Part shown: positions 46,201 through 49,200 of the stretch, in pieces
Numbering within the stretch: the first letter of the stretch is position 1
Layout of the letters: each line of letters opens with the position of its first letter
Assembly (NCBI RefSeq): GCF_012933655.1
Contig: NZ_JABBJJ010000005.1
Coordinates: forward strand, 1-64,000
Source: Pyxidicoccus fallax
Lineage (GTDB): Bacteria > Myxococcota > Myxococcia > Myxococcales > Myxococcaceae
Length of the DNA stretch: 64,000 bases
Reading direction: 5' to 3'
Position numbers and translations under genes: made by a program
The notes under the pieces: generated by a model
Databases searched by the model: none
Told to the model about the DNA's origin: nothing
The model's input: only the letters and a program-made list of their open reading frames with translations

Positions 46201-49200
46201 AGGTCCGCCATCCGCACCGGGCGGTACGTGACGTGGACCGTCGTCTCGGTGATGCCGTACATGTTGACGAGCGTCGGGCGCTCGTCGCCATGGCGCTCGA
46301 ACCACGGGCGCAGGGCGGCCAGGTCCAGCGCCTCGCCGCCGAAGATGACGTAGCGCAGCGCCAGCTCGGGCGCGTTGCCGCGGGCCACGGCCTGCTGCTC
46401 GGCGTGGATGAGCTGGCGGAACGCGGTGGGCGTCTGGTTGAGGACGGTGACGGCCTCGTCGGCCAGCAGCTTGTGGAACGACTCCGGCGAGCGGCTCACC
46501 CAGTACGGCACCACCACCAGCCGGCCGCCGTAGAGCAGCGCGCCCCACAGCTCCCAGACGGAGAAGTCGAACGCGTACGAGTGGAACAGCGTCCAGACAT
46601 CCCGCGGGCCGAAGTGGAACCAGTGGTCCGTCGCGGTGAAGAGGCGCACCACGTTGTCGTGCTGCACCATGCAGCCCTTGGGGCGGCCGGTGGAGCCGGA
46701 CGTGTAGATGACGTACGCGAGGTCCGTCGGCGCGTTGCACCGGGGCGGCCTCGGGGCGGTGACGTTGTCGGCCGAGGCGAAGACCTCGTCCACGCGCACC
46801 ACGGCGGCGGCGCCGGACTCGGGCACGCGGTCACCGAGCGAGGACTGCGTCACCAGGACGGGGGCCTGGGCGTCCTCCAGCATGAAGGCGAGCTGCTCGC
46901 GCGGGTACGACGGGTCGATGGGCAGGTACGCGCCACCGGCCTTGAGGATGCCCAGCAGGGTGACGACGAGGTCCAGGCTGCGCTCCAGGCACACGCCCAC
47001 GAGCACGTCCGGGCCCACGCCATGGCGCAGCAGCACGTGCGCCAGCTTGTTGGCGCGCCCGTCCAGCTCCCGGTACGTCAGGTGCCGTCCCTCATAGGTG
47101 ACGGCGATGGCGTCCGGCGAGCGGTCCACCTGCGCCTCGAAGCGCTCCACCAGGGTGCCGTCGCGCGAGGCGTCCATGCGCGGGTTCCACGCGTGGAGGA
47201 CGTGCTGGCGCTCGGCTTCGGGCATCAGCGGCAGCTCCGCGAGCCGCTGCGTCGGGGCCTCCACCATGCCGCCGATGACCACCTCCAGGTGGCCCAGCAG
47301 CCGGTCAATGGTCTCCGCGTCGAAGAGGTCCGAGGCGTACTTGCAGCCGATGAGCAGGCCGTCCGGGCCGTGCTTCGCCTCGAACGTCAGGTCCAGCTCG
47401 GTGGTGCGGTTGTCGAGCAGCGACACGTCGACCGTCACCCCGCCGCCCGCGGGCATCCCGTGCGGGATGTCGTAGTCGTCGAGGACGAAGACGACGTTGT
47501 ACAGCTCGCGCCGCTGCGAGCCGGGCGCCACGGTCGCGAGCACGTGGTCGAACGGCACATGGCCGTGCGTCAGCGCGCCCAGCGTGCTCGCCTTCACCGC
47601 GGAGAGCAGGCCCGTCACCGTGGCCTCGGCCGGCACGCGCACGCGCAGCGGGACGAAGTTGCTGCAATCACCCACCAGCGTCTGGATGCCCGGAATGTCG
47701 CGGCCGGAGATGGCCGAGCCGAGCACGAAGTCCGCCTGTCCGCTCCAGCGGTGAAGCACGGTGGACAGCGCGGCCACGACGGTCATGAACGGCGTGGCGC
47801 CCTCGCGGCGGCCGAGCGCGTGCAGCTTCGTCATCAGCGACGCGGGCAGCAGGCGCGAGCGGCGGGCACCGTGGAAGGACAGCCGGGGCGGCCGGGGCCG
47901 GTCGGTGGGCAGCGCCAGCAGCGACGGCGCGTCCGCGAGCGCCTGCTTCCACCACGTCAGCTCCTTGCCCAGGGCCTTGGGGGTGAGGTGCGCGCGCTGC
48001 CACGCGGAGAAGTCCGCGTACTGGAGCTCCGGCTCCGGCAGGGGAGAGGGGCGCCCTTCCGCGAAGGCCGCATGCAGCGTGGCCAGCTCGCGCACCATGA
48101 GGCCCACGGACCAGCCGTCCGCGACGAGGTGGTGCACGGACACGACGAGCACGTGGTCATCCGGCGCGAAGCGCAGCAGCGTGCAGCGCAGCAGCGGGCC
48201 GGTACCCATGTCCATGGGCGTCTTGCCGTCCAGCGCGGCCTGCGCGTCCAGCACGGACTGGCGCGCCTCGGGCGAGGTGCCCGTCACATCCACGCGCGAC
48301 AGGGGCACGGGGGCCGGGGCCTGGACGTGCTGCCGCAGCTCGCCGTGGTGCGACGAGAAGGTGGTGCGCAGCACCTCGTGGCGCCGCACCAGCTCCGCCA
48401 GGGCGCGCTCCAGCGCGGACACGTCCAGCGCCCCCTTCAGCGAGAGCGCCAGGGGGATGTGGTACGCGGTGGAGGTCGGCTCGAGCTGCTGGATGAACCA
48501 CAGCCGCTGCTGGGCGAAGGACGCGGGAATCGCCGCGGCCATGTCCTGCCTGCGGCGCAGCGGAGGCAGCGCGGGAGCCCCGGCGCCGCCGGAGCGGGCA
48601 ATCGACTCCGCGAGCCCCTTCAGGCTCAGGTCCTGCAGCAGCGCGGCGGCGGAGACGCGCACGCCGAGCCGCTTCTCGATGCGTCCCTGGAGGTCCGCGG
48701 CGCCGAGCGAGTCCATGCCCAGCCGGGTGAGCGGCGCGTCCGCGTCCTGGCGCGCGGCGTCCGGGCCGAGCACGGCCACCACCTCTTCGCGCAGGGCCTG
48801 GAGGAGCTCCTCCGTCGCGGCCGAGGGTTCCGGCATGGCCTGGATAGGCGCGGGCGCGGCCGGCTGTGACACCGGGGCCGTCGCATCGGTGCGCCACAGC
48901 ACGGGCAGCTCACCCGAGGCGAGTCCGGCGCGGCAGGCGTAGCGCTGAATCTTCCCGCTCGACGTCTTGGGCACGGCGCCCGGGGGCAGCAGCGCGAGGG
49001 TGTGGGGCTGCACCTCCAGCTCGCGCGCGATGGCCTGCCGCAGGGTGTCCGCCACGGCCTCCAGGGCCGCCGGATCCGCGGCCTCGGCCAGCTCGCGGCC
49101 CACCTCCGCCACCACCGCGAGCGCCTCGCCCGCCGGCGTCTCCACGGAGAACGCCGCCACGTTGCCGGGCCGCACGCGCTTGTGCGCGCGCTCCACCACG

